The notes under the pieces were generated by a model. That model searched no databases. It was not told the DNA's origin and saw only the letters and a list, made by a program, of their open reading frames with translations. Shown one piece after another: positions 63,632 to 64,000 of a stretch of 64,000 nucleotides of DNA (positions are counted from its first letter, which is position 1; every line of letters starts with the position of its first letter). Origin of the DNA: Schumannella sp. 10F1B-5-1 (GTDB lineage: Bacteria; Actinomycetota; Actinomycetes; Actinomycetales; Microbacteriaceae). Made by a program: the position numbers and the translations under genes. The DNA lies in the NCBI RefSeq assembly GCF_006517535.1, contig NZ_VHQH01000039.1:62001-126000 (forward strand). Reading direction: 5' to 3'.

Positions 63632-64000
63632 GTGGAGTCGGTTCTGCTGTTCATCGTCGGCGTGCTCATCGTGCTCGTGGGCGTCGCCCTCTCGATCGGA
63701 CTCCACGAGTTCGGCCACCTGATCCCCGCCAAGCTCTTCGGCGTCAAGGTCGGCCAGTGGATGATCGGCTTCGGCCCGACGCTCTTCTCGCGCAAGGTGG
63801 GCGAGACCGAGTACGGCGTGAAGGCGATCCCGCTCGGCGGCTACATCTCGATGGCGGGCATGTACCCGCCCGAGAAACCGAAGAAGCGCCGCTGGGGGCG
63901 CCGCGACAGCGAGTCGCACGCGCTCGACGCCGAGCTCGCGGCCGAGGCGCTGCTGGCGCCGGGTGCTGTCGAGGACGCGGAGGCGAACCCGCGTCAGGAG
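63632..64000 (+). CDS. site-2 intramembrane metalloprotease (RseP/Rip1 family), N-terminal part
   Basis: The right edge cuts this gene after 123 codons. The first membrane helix (LLFIVGVLIVLVGVALSIGL) runs into the zinc-binding HEFGH motif, and FGVKVGQWMIGFGPTLFSRKVGETEYGVKAIPLGGYISMAGMYPPE follows, matching the GFGP and GGY motifs of M50 proteases. Such proteases cleave anti-sigma factors or other membrane proteins. A charged, low-complexity cytoplasmic loop (EKPKKRRWGRRDSES) begins at about residue 78. The PDZ domain and second catalytic motif lie outside the window. Confidence 0.92.
   Translation, partial: MESVLLFIVGVLIVLVGVALSIGLHEFGHLIPAKLFGVKVGQWMIGFGPTLFSRKVGETEYGVKAIPLGGYISMAGMYPPEKPKKRRWGRRDSESHALDAELAAEALLAPGAVEDAEANPRQE

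Overview
The window is a high-GC, gene-dense piece of chromosome from an actinobacterium, most likely Microbacteriaceae. The evidence is the G/C-ending codon use, the frequent GGATGC context, the gene order lysA-hom-thrC-thrB-rho-prfA-prmC-tsaC-wecA-atpBEFHAGDC, and a single-membrane envelope gene set. It holds about 56 protein genes. Both ends cut a gene: a DUF2993-type protein on the left and a site-2 protease on the right. I see no tRNA, rRNA, CRISPR array, insertion sequence or phage gene. No gap between genes exceeds about 220 bases.

Layout. 0-5.3 kb: lysine and threonine synthesis (lysA, hom, thrC, thrB), tightly overlapped. 5.5-12.7 kb: Rho, release factor 1 and its methyltransferase PrmC, a convergent HAD phosphatase, the threonylcarbamoyl-AMP synthase, a WecA/TagO-type phospho-sugar transferase and a small membrane protein. 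12.8-19.7 kb: the complete F1Fo ATP synthase operon, in which atpB appears to start at CTG. 19.7-23.3 kb: a P-loop kinase, YaaA, the repair pair ogt-tag, and an aldo/keto reductase.

23.3-32.3 kb is a surface-glycan block with visibly more A/T-ending codons than its flanks. It holds a Gfo/Idh/MocA dehydrogenase, a DegT aminotransferase and an LpxA-like acyltransferase (together resembling GnnA-GnnB-LpxA of some Gram-negatives), a large polytopic membrane protein, a secreted FG-GAP protein, and a GtrA-GT2 pair. 32.4-35.6 kb carries TspO, YceI and an Lrp regulator with a class-III aminotransferase.

35.8-53.0 kb is the most unusual part. It is a nearly continuous run of nine same-strand genes: FHA protein, PP2C phosphatase, transmembrane Ser/Thr kinase, a 1984-residue anchored Ig/FN3 repeat protein, MoxR ATPase, DUF58 protein, a transglutaminase-fold membrane protein that has lost its catalytic Cys and His, a zinc-ribbon FHA protein, and an EccC/EssC-like FtsK ATPase. 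No WXG100 substrate gene is present. It looks like a phosphorylation-controlled envelope or export machine.

53.2-57.3 kb is a polyamine-type ABC importer (potD-A-B-C). 57.4-64.0 kb holds a DUF6194 protein, asparaginase, an OsmC protein, a ClgR-like regulator, GABA transaminase, a double-FKBP lipoprotein, dxr and the start of the site-2 protease. Many genes on both strands start exactly 6-8 bases after a TANNNT-type -10 box, so leaderless transcription is probably common here.
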